Shown here: in pieces, positions 18,594 to 26,194 of the stretch | Numbering within the stretch: the first letter of the stretch is position 1 | Layout of the letters: each line of letters opens with the position of its first letter | Assembly (NCBI GenBank): GCA_029245825.1 | Contig: JAQWON010000011.1 | Span: forward strand, 1-54,064 | Source: Flavobacteriaceae bacterium | Lineage (GTDB): Bacteria; Bacteroidota; Bacteroidia; Flavobacteriales; Flavobacteriaceae | Length of the DNA stretch: 54,064 nt | Reading direction: 5' to 3' | The notes under the pieces: model-generated | What the model saw: the letters and a program-made list of their open reading frames with translations, nothing else | Databases searched by the model: none | Told to the model about the DNA's origin: nothing | Translations under genes and position numbers: made by a program

Positions 18594-19490
18594 ATGAGAA
18601 AAGTCTTTTTATTGACTCTAATTGTCTTATTATCAATTTCTTCCTGTAAGAAAAAGGACTCTTCATATTCCTTAACTATATCAATTAATAATAATGGTAC
18701 GGTCAATTATGAATCTGGAAAATATCCTGAGGGAGAAACCATTAGCTTGGAAGCTACACCAGAGAGTGGCTACAGATTTATAGGATGGGATGGAGAAGAT
18801 TTAGAAAGTCCTACTGATGAAAACCCTATTACTATTTTCATGGATTCAAATAAATCAATTATTGCAAATTTTGTTAATATTGATAATCCAGATTACTCGG
18901 ACATGGGTTTTTGGGCTGATGAAATATACTCATCTATTGACTGGGATCTTGAAAATAATTTTAGCTCTATTGTTGAAGCTTTTGTCAAAGATGGAGAGAG
19001 GCATGGGGTTGATGTAAGTCATGTACTTGAAAATGATTTGAAATTTGAATTAGTAGAGGAAATTCCTGGTGCTAAAGCTAATGCTCCAGGTACATGTTGG
19101 AAAAATAGAGTTTCAATAAACTACGTATCATCAACATACTTAGCAGAAATTGAATCTTTAAAAAAAGGTGCGTATGGTTATTCTAACGGAATTCGTTATG
19201 ACGGTGATGTCCCATCAATTTTTAAAACGATGTGGCATGAGTTTGGTCATGATATATTAAACCTAGGTCACACTTGTGGTGATGGTTTTATAATGAATGG
19301 TTCAGGAGGATGTGAACCAGGAATAGTGGCATCAGGGGGTCCTCACAGTTGGTTTAGTAATGACAATAAACGCTCTATTAGATATCAAGTTAAAATTCTA
19401 TTCGAAGGAGTAGGTCAAATATGTTATCAAAATGGTTGTGAAAACTATTCAGGAGATAATGCTGATGATTATTGTAATGCTCAAAATTAA
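18594..19490 (+). CDS. Lipoprotein with an InlB B-repeat-like domain and an HExxH metalloprotease motif
   Basis: Lipoprotein of 298 residues (lipobox SISSC, Cys 18). Residues about 25-95 form a divergent InlB B-repeat (SLEATPESGYRFIGWDG and later ANFV). The C-terminal part carries HEFGH at 215-219 with a further His at 226 and a Met at 234 in IMNG, so a zinc peptidase with an HExxH-x6-H arrangement is likely. Six to seven Cys in the C-terminal half suggest disulfides. It is not a family I can name. The spacing of the third His differs by one from the metzincin HExxHxxGxxH. The substrate is unknown. Confidence 0.7.
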   Translation: MRKVFLLTLIVLLSISSCKKKDSSYSLTISINNNGTVNYESGKYPEGETISLEATPESGYRFIGWDGEDLESPTDENPITIFMDSNKSIIANFVNIDNPDYSDMGFWADEIYSSIDWDLENNFSSIVEAFVKDGERHGVDVSHVLENDLKFELVEEIPGAKANAPGTCWKNRVSINYVSSTYLAEIESLKKGAYGYSNGIRYDGDVPSIFKTMWHEFGHDILNLGHTCGDGFIMNGSGGCEPGIVASGGPHSWFSNDNKRSIRYQVKILFEGVGQICYQNGCENYSGDNADDYCNAQN

Positions 19491-19501
19491 AACACTTTAA
19501 C

Positions 19502-20299
19502 TTATTTTTGTCTGCCCTGCGCTGCCCATCTTATGCCTCTTTTTTGAATTTCAAAAGCTTCGCGGACATTGAAATCTGAAAGAAAGTGTCCAATTGAGGA
19601 GTAAAAAACCCTACCCTTGCCATAATTCTTTTTCCAAACAACTGGTATTTTATTCCCCGTAATCCAAGTGAGTTTTTTGTTCTTTGATTCAATCATTTTA
19701 TTATCTCTCCACTCATATAAAGGATAGCTCTCTTGATCAAATGTTGTTGTTGCAAGGACCTTGACATTAGGATCAACAAGCATATAATATTGTTCGGTTT
19801 TCTTAAGTGAGAAATCCTTAATTCCATTGGTTATAGGGTCTTGTGAATCAACAATATTAACCTCAAAATCTACAAACCCTCCCGGGTGAGAAAGGAAAAT
19901 TCCTCCGACAAGAAATTGGTAGTTCAAATTATCTCTAAAAGCATCTGCCATCCCTCCATGCCAACCAGCAAAACCTGCCCCATCAATTACCGCGTCCAAA
20001 AGCCCTTGAAACTGCTCATTATTGATTTTCCCCATAGACCAGTTCTGTATAATTAAATCTACTTGACTCATAATTTCTTTATCTGTATAAATATCCAATG
20101 AATTTGAAACTGTAACAATAGCTCCTTCTGATTTTAACCAGGGGACAAAAAAGTCTACAGATTCCTTGGGTTTATGCCCAGGCCATCCTCCCCATACGTA
20201 AATTACTTTTTTCCCTTTAAGAGGATTCAATAAATCTTCCCCTTGCCCAAAAGTTGCAAGGGTAAACAAAAATGCAAGTACAAAAACAAATCGCTTCAC
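19502..20299 (-). CDS. ThuA-domain secreted protein
   Basis: Protein of 265 residues with a signal peptide (cleavage near ATFGQ) and a class I glutamine-amidotransferase-like ThuA domain: KKVIYVWGGWPGHKP, then GAGFAGWHGGMADAF with the conserved His, and VGGIFLSHPGG. ThuA takes part with ThuB in disaccharide utilisation through 3-keto sugars in rhizobia; secreted Bacteroidota homologues often sit with Gfo/Idh/MocA and DUF1080 genes, as here. The start codon is GTG. A TAAATTTG -7-like element lies only 4 bases upstream (20304-20311). Convergent with the HExxH lipoprotein, 11 bases apart. Confidence 0.85.
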   Translation of the reverse strand: MKRFVFVLAFLFTLATFGQGEDLLNPLKGKKVIYVWGGWPGHKPKESVDFFVPWLKSEGAIVTVSNSLDIYTDKEIMSQVDLIIQNWSMGKINNEQFQGLLDAVIDGAGFAGWHGGMADAFRDNLNYQFLVGGIFLSHPGGFVDFEVNIVDSQDPITNGIKDFSLKKTEQYYMLVDPNVKVLATTTFDQESYPLYEWRDNKMIESKNKKLTWITGNKIPVVWKKNYGKGRVFYSSIGHFLSDFNVREAFEIQKRGIRWAAQGRQK

Positions 20300-20374
20300 A
20301 AAACAAATTTATCAAAATAAAACTAAGGCTTTTCTCCTAATCATACCTGTGAAATTAATTACTTTAGTAAGCCT

Positions 20375-20722
20375 ATGGGAAAAGATATGACACAGAAGCT
20401 ATTTTCTTACGGTACGCTACAACTTAAAAATGTTCAAAAGGAAACTTTTGGAAGAAATCTTGTGGGGAAAAAAGATAGTCTATTAGGATATAAATTAGAA
20501 AGTCTTAAAATTAAAGATCCTTCTGTACTAAAGATAAGCGAAACTAAAACTCACCCCATAATAAGATTTACTGGGATGGATGATGATGTAGTGCAAGGAA
20601 CTGTTTTTGAAGTCACTTCAGATGAGATTTTAGAGGCGGACAATTATGAAGTTGAAGATTATAAGAGAATTGAAGTTGTTTTAAAATCAGGAATTAAAAG
20701 CTGGGTCTATACAGCTAAATAA
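20375..20722 (+). CDS. Gamma-glutamylcyclotransferase/AIG2-like protein
   Basis: A small cytoplasmic protein (115 residues) with the family's opening motif LFSYGTLQ, an Arg/Lys-rich middle and a conserved acidic position in EILEADNYE, where the catalytic Glu of the GGCT fold is expected. Members form 5-oxoproline from gamma-glutamyl compounds, but many bacterial homologues are uncharacterised. ATG at 20375 is used; an ATG four codons later is possible. It converges on the next gene with a gap of only 2 bases. Confidence 0.8.
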   Translation: MGKDMTQKLFSYGTLQLKNVQKETFGRNLVGKKDSLLGYKLESLKIKDPSVLKISETKTHPIIRFTGMDDDVVQGTVFEVTSDEILEADNYEVEDYKRIEVVLKSGIKSWVYTAK

Positions 20723-20724
20723 AT

Positions 20725-21045
20725 TTATTTTATTTTGCATTTATTGCCTTTATAAATCAAAAGAGGAAAAGGAAGAATAATAGAAAGACTATATAATATT
20801 AAAGCGTTTTCAATTTCTGTAATAAAATAAAGTCCGAAAAAAAGAATTGTTGGATATATAGAAATATTAATGAAAAACTTTTTGAAATATCTCAGATAAG
20901 ATTTAAGGTCAAAATTTTTTCTCTCCTGCTCGCTCATCGTATTGTAGCCAGCTAAAAGCAACTTAGCATTTTTTTCATTAACACCATAAGCGACTCCAAT
21001 AAAAACAGCGTCTGTAAATAAAATAGATAAAAAAATATAGTCCAT
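20725..21045 (-). CDS. DUF3784-like small membrane protein
   Basis: A 106-residue protein with an N-terminal helix, a soluble loop holding the DUF3784-type motif LLAGYNTMSEQERKNFD, and two further C-terminal membrane helices, ending with a basic tail. Function unknown. It lies opposite a set of small membrane protein genes and shares the 108-base intergenic region with the divergent gene at 21154. Confidence 0.65.
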   Translation of the reverse strand: MDYIFLSILFTDAVFIGVAYGVNEKNAKLLLAGYNTMSEQERKNFDLKSYLRYFKKFFINISIYPTILFFGLYFITEIENALILYSLSIILPFPLLIYKGNKCKIK

Positions 21046-21129
21046 CCCTCTCTATTATTTTTAATACTAATTTAATTATAATTGGGGAATTGTTAAAAAA
21101 ATACCGTTCGTCATTATCAATTTAAGTTC

Positions 21130-21137
21130 TATCTTTG
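21130..21137 (+). promoter_or_regulatory. -7-like promoter element
   Basis: TATCTTTG fits TAnnTTTG and lies 16 bases before the ATG at 21154. No good TTG is found 17-21 bases upstream, so this is a weak candidate for the promoter of the small membrane/rhodanese gene set. Confidence 0.35.
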
Positions 21138-21153
21138 ACGTATAAAATATTTG

Positions 21154-21501
21154 ATGATGAATACTTCTACAATAAATATTATTAATTCAATTAGTTTAAT
21201 TGCAATGGGAATATGGGGTTACATTGATGTGTCTTCAGTTACTGCTCTTATTCCTACTTTTTTTGGAGTTGCTCTAATTTTATGTACTAATGGATTAAAA
21301 AAAGAGAATAAAATGATCTCTCATGTAGCAGTTCTTTTAACTCTTTTGATTCTTGGGGCACTTGTTGGAATGAGATTGCCAAAATCAATTGATCAAGGAG
21401 GAATAGGACTTGTAAGAGTTTTAGTTATGATAGGGACATCTGCTGTTGCAATGCTGTTTTTTATAAATAGTTTTATAAAAGCCAGAAGAAATAAAAGCTA
21501 A
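21154..21501 (+). CDS. Hypothetical small four-helix membrane protein
   Basis: A 115-residue protein with four evident hydrophobic helices and short loops, including a basic loop (NGLKKENK) and a basic C-terminus. The general layout resembles TMEM14-like small membrane proteins, but I cannot assign it. Two ATG codons stand in tandem (21154 and 21157); a TTG before them is not needed. It leads a run of three small genes that ends with a rhodanese lipoprotein. Confidence 0.6.
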   Translation: MMNTSTINIINSISLIAMGIWGYIDVSSVTALIPTFFGVALILCTNGLKKENKMISHVAVLLTLLILGALVGMRLPKSIDQGGIGLVRVLVMIGTSAVAMLFFINSFIKARRNKS

Positions 21502-21528
21502 GTAATTTTACGGCTATTAATAATTTAA

Positions 21529-21732
21529 ATGAAATCTTTTCTAGATAAATACCAATTCGCAATAGGTGCTGTAATTATTCTATTGCTTGTAGTTAAAGAT
21601 GCTCTTGGAGCGAGTATTTATTCATTAGAAGTGACAGATAAATTACTCCCTTTTTGGCTAACTATTTCATTATATCTAGTTGGAATAATTTTATTGATGC
21701 GTCATATCTACCAAAAAAATAAGAAAAGATGA
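21529..21732 (+). CDS. Hypothetical 67-residue membrane protein
   Basis: Two hydrophobic helices (about residues 10-28 and 40-57) and a strongly basic C-terminus (HIYQKNKKR). Its stop overlaps the ATG of the rhodanese-like gene as ATGA, so translation of the two is probably coupled. No family recognised. Confidence 0.6.
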   Translation: MKSFLDKYQFAIGAVIILLLVVKDALGASIYSLEVTDKLLPFWLTISLYLVGIILLMRHIYQKNKKR

Positions 21733-22145
21733 GAAAAGTTTTTCTGTTGTTTAGCGTTGTTATTTTATCTGCATGTGAAACAGGAGAACCCTGGAAAAAA
21801 TCTCAATTGATTGAACCCTATGAATTATCTGAAATAATTACTAGTGGGCTAGATCAACCTTTGATCATTTCTATAGGTCCAGCTGGCCTTATTAAGAATT
21901 CAGTAGAAGTTGGTGAATGTAGATTTACTGAAAACCTCGCAAAATTAAATGACAAGATAAGTGGTCTTGCAAAAAACTCAGATATTGTTCTTTATTGTGG
22001 CTGTTGTCCGTTCAAAGATTGTCCAAATATCAGGCCTGCATTTTCTCTTCTAAATGATCTTGGATTTAAGAACCATCGTCTACTTAACCTTTCAAACAAT
22101 TTAAAAACTGATTGGATTGATAAAAACTATCCTATTATAAATTAG
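21729..22145 (+). CDS. Rhodanese-like lipoprotein with a Cys cluster
   Basis: A 138-residue lipoprotein (lipobox LSAC, Cys 16) with a rhodanese-like fold. The active-site loop reads LYCGCCPFKDCPN, giving Cys 90, 92, 93 and 98; Cys 90 takes the position of the catalytic Cys of rhodaneses. Four Cys in nine residues is unusual and suggests metal binding or a disulfide relay rather than simple sulfur transfer (inference). The gene overlaps the upstream small membrane gene by 4 bases. Confidence 0.72.
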   Translation: MRKVFLLFSVVILSACETGEPWKKSQLIEPYELSEIITSGLDQPLIISIGPAGLIKNSVEVGECRFTENLAKLNDKISGLAKNSDIVLYCGCCPFKDCPNIRPAFSLLNDLGFKNHRLLNLSNNLKTDWIDKNYPIIN

Positions 22146-22156
22146 AAAAAAGAGGC

Positions 22157-22549
22157 TTAAAAGTTAGCCCTAAAAACCTCATCCACCAACTTAGCCAAAT
22201 CAATATCTCTAGATGAAATTGAATTAATATCATGGGACCATAATTCTAATCTTACCTTATTATAAACATTGATAATTTTTGGGTGATGATTTAAATTATC
22301 AGATTCTATTCCTATCCTATTAATAAAATCTAATGCTGCATTAAAATTTTTAAAAGTGAAATCCCTCGCTAAAGCATGTTCAATTAAAGTCCATCCATCA
22401 TCCAAATTTTTAATTTCTTTTAAAAGATTATTTCTGTCCATAATGCATAAAGTTAACCGATATCTTTTATTGTTTAGTTTAAAATCTATATAATATTTAC
22501 CGTCTTTTCTTTTGCAGACTTTTGGGTAAGAAAGGCTATTTTTTGGCAC
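22157..22549 (-). CDS. 4a-hydroxytetrahydrobiopterin (pterin-4a-carbinolamine) dehydratase with N-terminal extension
   Basis: From the Met at codon 37 (base 22441) the protein is a normal 94-residue pterin carbinolamine dehydratase: WTLIEHALARDFTFKNF, then the active-site segment DNLNHHPKI with the paired His, then WSHDINSISSRDIDLA. It regenerates the pterin cofactor of aromatic amino acid hydroxylases. The frame stays open for 36 more codons to a GTG at 22549, directly after a TAA. This extension (KRKDGKYYIDFKLNNKRYRL) looks like the arm-DNA-binding start of a tyrosine recombinase, and tRNA-Ala lies just upstream. Either start is possible; the shorter one matches the family. Confidence 0.78.
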   Translation of the reverse strand: MPKNSLSYPKVCKRKDGKYYIDFKLNNKRYRLTLCIMDRNNLLKEIKNLDDGWTLIEHALARDFTFKNFNAALDFINRIGIESDNLNHHPKIINVYNKVRLELWSHDINSISSRDIDLAKLVDEVFRANF

Positions 22550-22610
22550 TTATTTGGCAACTTACTGATTCAACAAATTATTATTTTCAGTAAACTCCTA
22601 TAAACGTTAG

Positions 22611-22684
22611 TGGAGAAGATGGGAATCGAACCCACGACCTCTTGACTGCCAGTCAAACGCTCTAGCCATCTGAGCTACTCCCCC
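22611..22684 (-). tRNA. tRNA-Ala (anticodon GGC)
   Basis: The 74-base cloverleaf on the minus strand has a 7-bp acceptor stem (GGGGGAG with CTTCTCC), a D arm GCTC...GAGC, an anticodon arm TTTGA-CTGGCAG-TCAAG with anticodon GGC, a T arm with TTCGATT loop, and discriminator A73. The G3-U70 wobble pair, the alanine identity element, is present. CCA is not encoded. The 3' end faces the extended dehydratase gene 61 bases away. Confidence 0.93.
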
Positions 22685-22717
22685 TGTATAAATAAATGTA
22701 ATAAAATTTTCTCCATT

Positions 22718-23644
22718 TTATTTTTTGATAATATTTTCAAATAGATAAGCTTCAAATTCGTTTTGATTTTCCATATGCGGTAAATGACCGGACTTTGAAA
22801 TAAAAATTTCATTTCGGTTAGGAAGAAGTTCTGATAAACGGTCTCTAAAAGTGTCGTAGACCACAACCGGATCACTATCACCAAAAATCGTGTATACTGG
22901 AATACCTGTTTCGTTTATCATTTCATGTTCAAAATCAAGTAAAACATGATTTTTCCGAGTGGATAACAGGGCATTAGCAAATCCTTTGTATTGAAGTAAT
23001 TTTTCATATTTATCGCCCCAATCTGGGAATTGCTCTGGATTTTTAAAATCTTTTCGCTGACTTTCTGCCAATAAAGGGTAAGTTTCTATGTAATCATCTA
23101 TTTCCTGCTGTGAAACTTCTTTGTTTCTAGGAGAATTCTTTTTTTGAAACCCTGATGAAGCAACATAAATTAACCTCTCAACAACATCTTTATTGAGAAA
23201 GGCTATTTTTGAAATAACCCTTCCTCCATTAGAAAGACCCAAAAAATTAGCTTGTTCAACGTTCAAAAAGTCTAAAAGTTCGAGCACCTGTTTAGCAAAT
23301 AACGTATCAGTATAGGGGACATTGGGATTTGCTGAATAGCCTCTTCCGTATAGGTCCATTCGAATCACACGATACCCTTTTTGAGCAGCTGATTCATAGG
23401 TAGGGCTCCAAATATAGGAAGGTACTGAAAACCCATGTACGAAAATTAAAGTTCCGACATCAGAAGCACTATTGATCTCTTCGTAATAGGTCATCCCCTC
23501 ACTCAGAAGGACAAAATTACCTGGAAGCTTATCTGCTATATTCTCAAAAAAAATTTCATTTTTTTCTATTTTTTCATAAGAAGTTAAGAACTGGGTACAT
23601 GAAACAATGAAAAGAAATATAGCAAAGATTTGAAAAAAACGCAT
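22718..23644 (-). CDS. Alpha/beta hydrolase lipoprotein
   Basis: A 308-residue protein with a lipobox (FIVSC, Cys 16) and a complete alpha/beta-hydrolase fold. The oxyanion strand is FVHGFSVPSYIW, the nucleophile elbow GLSNGG places Ser138, the acid is Asp258 in FGDSDPVV, and the base is His287 in SGHLPHMEN. The short lid between about residues 165 and 230 is helical. The specific ester or lactone substrate cannot be told from sequence. It ends 33 bases before the tRNA gene on the same strand, so they may share a transcript. Confidence 0.88.
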   Translation of the reverse strand: MRFFQIFAIFLFIVSCTQFLTSYEKIEKNEIFFENIADKLPGNFVLLSEGMTYYEEINSASDVGTLIFVHGFSVPSYIWSPTYESAAQKGYRVIRMDLYGRGYSANPNVPYTDTLFAKQVLELLDFLNVEQANFLGLSNGGRVISKIAFLNKDVVERLIYVASSGFQKKNSPRNKEVSQQEIDDYIETYPLLAESQRKDFKNPEQFPDWGDKYEKLLQYKGFANALLSTRKNHVLLDFEHEMINETGIPVYTIFGDSDPVVVYDTFRDRLSELLPNRNEIFISKSGHLPHMENQNEFEAYLFENIIKK

Positions 23645-23695
23645 TTTTTAATTTTTATAATTTACCTTCATTCACTAATTGCAAATCAATATACA

Positions 23696-24439
23696 ATGAA
23701 AAAAATAATTTTTATACTTCTTACAGTTTTCTGCTTTTCTTTAAATGCACAATATTACACTATGACCTATGTGAGTGTAGCCTCTGAAGATATTGCTGAT
23801 TTTGAAGAAAAAGAAATGAAATACTGGTCTGAAGTAGCTTCAAATAACATAAAAAAAGGCAAACAACTAAGCTGGGCTCTATTGAGAAAATATGGAACCG
23901 CAGGTAACAACGATGTTAACTACGCCTTTGTTAATCAGTATAGTAGCATTGAGGATATGACTAATGACAATTCCATCTGGGGAGAATCTGTAGAGGAATT
24001 GGGTTATGACTGGAATGAAATTTCTACAAAATATGCCGTTTGGGAACACCACATTTATAAAGTACAAGATTTCGTGCCAGGTATCGGCAAAGTATTTATC
24101 TTAAATTACGGCAGACCTGAAAATCTCAGTGGTTTTATCTCTGAAAATAAGAATCTATGGAAACCCTTTCATCAACAAAACATCACTTCTGGCGCTACAG
24201 GGATGACAACTTGGGGAATAGGAACTAAAATCTACCCAAGCGGACAAGATATGGCAACAGTTATGACTTGGGATGGTTTTGCAAATCTTACAGACGCCTT
24301 GAAAGTTTTAGATTTCGATGATTACGTTCCTCCTAGTAACAGTAAAATGAGATTGTATGATCCAGATGGATTTAGACTAAGAGTTATTTGGCAGGAATTG
24401 AAATCAGTTCCTCCTCCTCCTCCTAAACCTATAAACTAA
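23696..24439 (+). CDS. Secreted protein with two related alpha/beta halves and a Pro-rich tail
   Basis: A 247-residue protein from the ATG at 23696 (MKKIIFILLTVFCFSLNAQ signal peptide); an upstream in-frame ATG at 23630 lies in the divergent gene and is unlikely. Two similar halves, about residues 20-115 and 125-220, each run strand - helix with a W/F motif - GxxxW - strand, like a tandem dimeric alpha/beta-barrel (ferredoxin-like) protein. The end is a PPPPPKP tail encoded by CCT repeats. I know no named family for it. A strong terminator follows. Confidence 0.65.
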   Translation: MKKIIFILLTVFCFSLNAQYYTMTYVSVASEDIADFEEKEMKYWSEVASNNIKKGKQLSWALLRKYGTAGNNDVNYAFVNQYSSIEDMTNDNSIWGESVEELGYDWNEISTKYAVWEHHIYKVQDFVPGIGKVFILNYGRPENLSGFISENKNLWKPFHQQNITSGATGMTTWGIGTKIYPSGQDMATVMTWDGFANLTDALKVLDFDDYVPPSNSKMRLYDPDGFRLRVIWQELKSVPPPPPKPIN

Positions 24440-24440
24440 A

Positions 24441-24472
24441 AAAAAGCGGCTAAAATTAGCCGCTTTTTTTTT
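24441..24472 (+). terminator. Intrinsic terminator, probably bidirectional
   Basis: Perfect 8-bp stem GCGGCTAA (24446-24453) with TTAGCCGC (24456-24463), extended by flanking A and T runs, then nine T. The most GC-rich short hairpin I noticed in the window, right behind the stop at 24439. Confidence 0.9.
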
Positions 24473-24567
24473 GATTTAGCTCAAAAAAGTGCATTCTATT
24501 TCTTCCCTCAATATTAAAGAGAATTAATAAAGTCGTAATTTTATTATAATATACTTGAGAGTGGTTA

Positions 24568-25218
24568 ATGAAAAAAAAATTCCTTTTTGTTTTTTTCCTT
24601 TTGTCTAGCTTTATTTATTCTCAAGGAGATGATCTCTTACTTTTACAATACAACAAAGGTCCTGACCCTGATGGATTTTATAGAAAATGGAATTTTGATG
24701 TACATTATCTAACAGTTCTTATGAAAGCTAAAGGGAAATATAGCAATCCCGCTCTAACTTATGGTTTTGGCATTACTGCCCAGCACAAGTTTTCAAAAAC
24801 TTTTGGGATTAGAAGTGGAGTAAGTTATTTTAACATAAGATATAAATATGATTTGTCAGATAATGAGTCCACTGATAAAATAACTTATTTAACTATTCCA
24901 ATCACTGTAAGAGTTTCTCCATCAAGAAAATTAATGTTTGAGACTGGATTTTTATATAACCTTTTATTGAGTGCTAAAAATTCAGAGATTCAGGATGTGT
25001 CAACTGGAAGTTTTAATTATGAAGATGGAATCTTTAAAAATGCTTTTGGAATGGTAGTGGCTTCACAATACAATCCATGGAAGAGACTAAATGTTTCTTT
25101 GCAGTATAGATTTCTTAAAAAAGCATCAAAGCCTTCCGCAGTCCAAAAAAATAATTTTACTGGGGTTTTACTTGGATTACATTTTTTCATTTTTGATCCA
25201 ATGAAAAAACCAATTTAA
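24568..25218 (+). CDS. Outer-membrane beta-barrel protein (PorT-like, hypothetical)
   Basis: A 216-residue protein with a signal peptide (cleavage near FIYSQ) and alternating amphipathic strands, including GIRSGVSYFNIRY and FETGFLYNLLLS, as in small eight-strand outer-membrane barrels of Bacteroidota. Function unknown. Its last 4 bases overlap the end of the convergent LpxR-like gene, so the two 3' ends are interlocked. Confidence 0.65.
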   Translation: MKKKFLFVFFLLSSFIYSQGDDLLLLQYNKGPDPDGFYRKWNFDVHYLTVLMKAKGKYSNPALTYGFGITAQHKFSKTFGIRSGVSYFNIRYKYDLSDNESTDKITYLTIPITVRVSPSRKLMFETGFLYNLLLSAKNSEIQDVSTGSFNYEDGIFKNAFGMVVASQYNPWKRLNVSLQYRFLKKASKPSAVQKNNFTGVLLGLHFFIFDPMKKPI

Positions 25219-26129
25219 AGGTATTTAGAAATTGAAATATTCAAATATGTATGTCTGAAAAAAAGTTGATTTTCATTATCTCGAGAAGTATTAGAAATCA
25301 TTGCAAGTATTTCCCATTTATCATTGTTTAATGACGCTCCAAACTGAAAACTACTTCTGTATTTTCTTGACGGCAAAGTAAAATTTGCACTGTCATTAAA
25401 TAAACTTCCTGAAATCATATAATCATGAAAACGATACTCTTGGCGACTCCCTATATAAAAACTAAGACCATTATCTCCTTTTGATTTTAGTGGATTCCCC
25501 ATAAAAGAAAATCTATTTGTTTTTCCCATAAAAAATCCAAATTGAGCCCCAATAGTTGTCTTTTGAGTCCCCAACGAACTAAAAAAATCAGAGAGGAAAT
25601 AAAATTTCTCCTCAAGCATGAATTTTTTTTTCATATTAACATTAAGATTTAGGTGCATCTCCTGAGGCATCGCATCCTCCCATGTAACCCTGGGAAGTTT
25701 TAAAAAATTTAAATGATAAAAATTTTGCATCCAAGGAGCTAAGGACTCGTCCCCTGTAGTTCCAATCTGAATTCCCCAAGCATATGCTGTGTTCTTATTT
25801 AAATATTTATGGACTTCCCTCTCAATAAAAAGCCATCCACCAAAAGGATAATCAAGTTTTGATAAATCTCTTGTTTGTAATCTTGCTGGGGTATAGACTT
25901 CTTGACCAAGATGCCAATGAACATAAGTTGAATTATCTAAACTATCTAATTCATCTACTTGTTTAATTTTTTTGTATCCATAAGATAGAAATATGCCACT
26001 GGAATAATATCTGTCTGTCAAAAAGTAGAGGTCATTATCAACAGAGAGTCTAGCATATTTTTGACCAGAAATAAATTGGAGACACCCCAAAAGAAAAGTA
26101 TAAAAGAATATTTTCTTTAAGATTGCCAT
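25215..26129 (-). CDS. LpxR-like lipid A deacylase (DUF2219 family)
   Basis: An outer-membrane protein of about 304 residues with a signal peptide from the Met at 26129; earlier in-frame starts at 26147 (ATG) and 26162 (TTG) are less suited. The family's N-terminal active-site strand is seen as LSVDNDLYFLTDRYYSSG (Asn/Asp pair and Ser), followed by HLGQEVYTPARL and a C-terminal barrel ending ISKYL. LpxR removes the 3'-acyloxyacyl group of lipid A and needs calcium. Here it would remodel the outer leaflet; the true substrate in this organism is inferred only. Confidence 0.75.
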   Translation of the reverse strand: MAILKKIFFYTFLLGCLQFISGQKYARLSVDNDLYFLTDRYYSSGIFLSYGYKKIKQVDELDSLDNSTYVHWHLGQEVYTPARLQTRDLSKLDYPFGGWLFIEREVHKYLNKNTAYAWGIQIGTTGDESLAPWMQNFYHLNFLKLPRVTWEDAMPQEMHLNLNVNMKKKFMLEEKFYFLSDFFSSLGTQKTTIGAQFGFFMGKTNRFSFMGNPLKSKGDNGLSFYIGSRQEYRFHDYMISGSLFNDSANFTLPSRKYRSSFQFGASLNNDKWEILAMISNTSRDNENQLFFRHTYLNISISKYL

Positions 26130-26194
26130 ATCATTAAATAAAATCATGCTTAGATTAAACAAAATATGGAGCTGCCATTTGTTGCCAAAATTAG

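Noticed and set aside
1..20299. The whole left region as a mobile element or prophage
   Set aside because: No transposase, integrase, phage gene or flanking repeat was seen, and base composition looks the same as in the housekeeping part.
20304..20311. TAAATTTG on the minus strand before the ThuA gene as a promoter
   Set aside because: The GTG start lies only 5 bases downstream and no -33 partner is present; a leaderless GTG transcript is improbable, so it is only mentioned in the gene entry.
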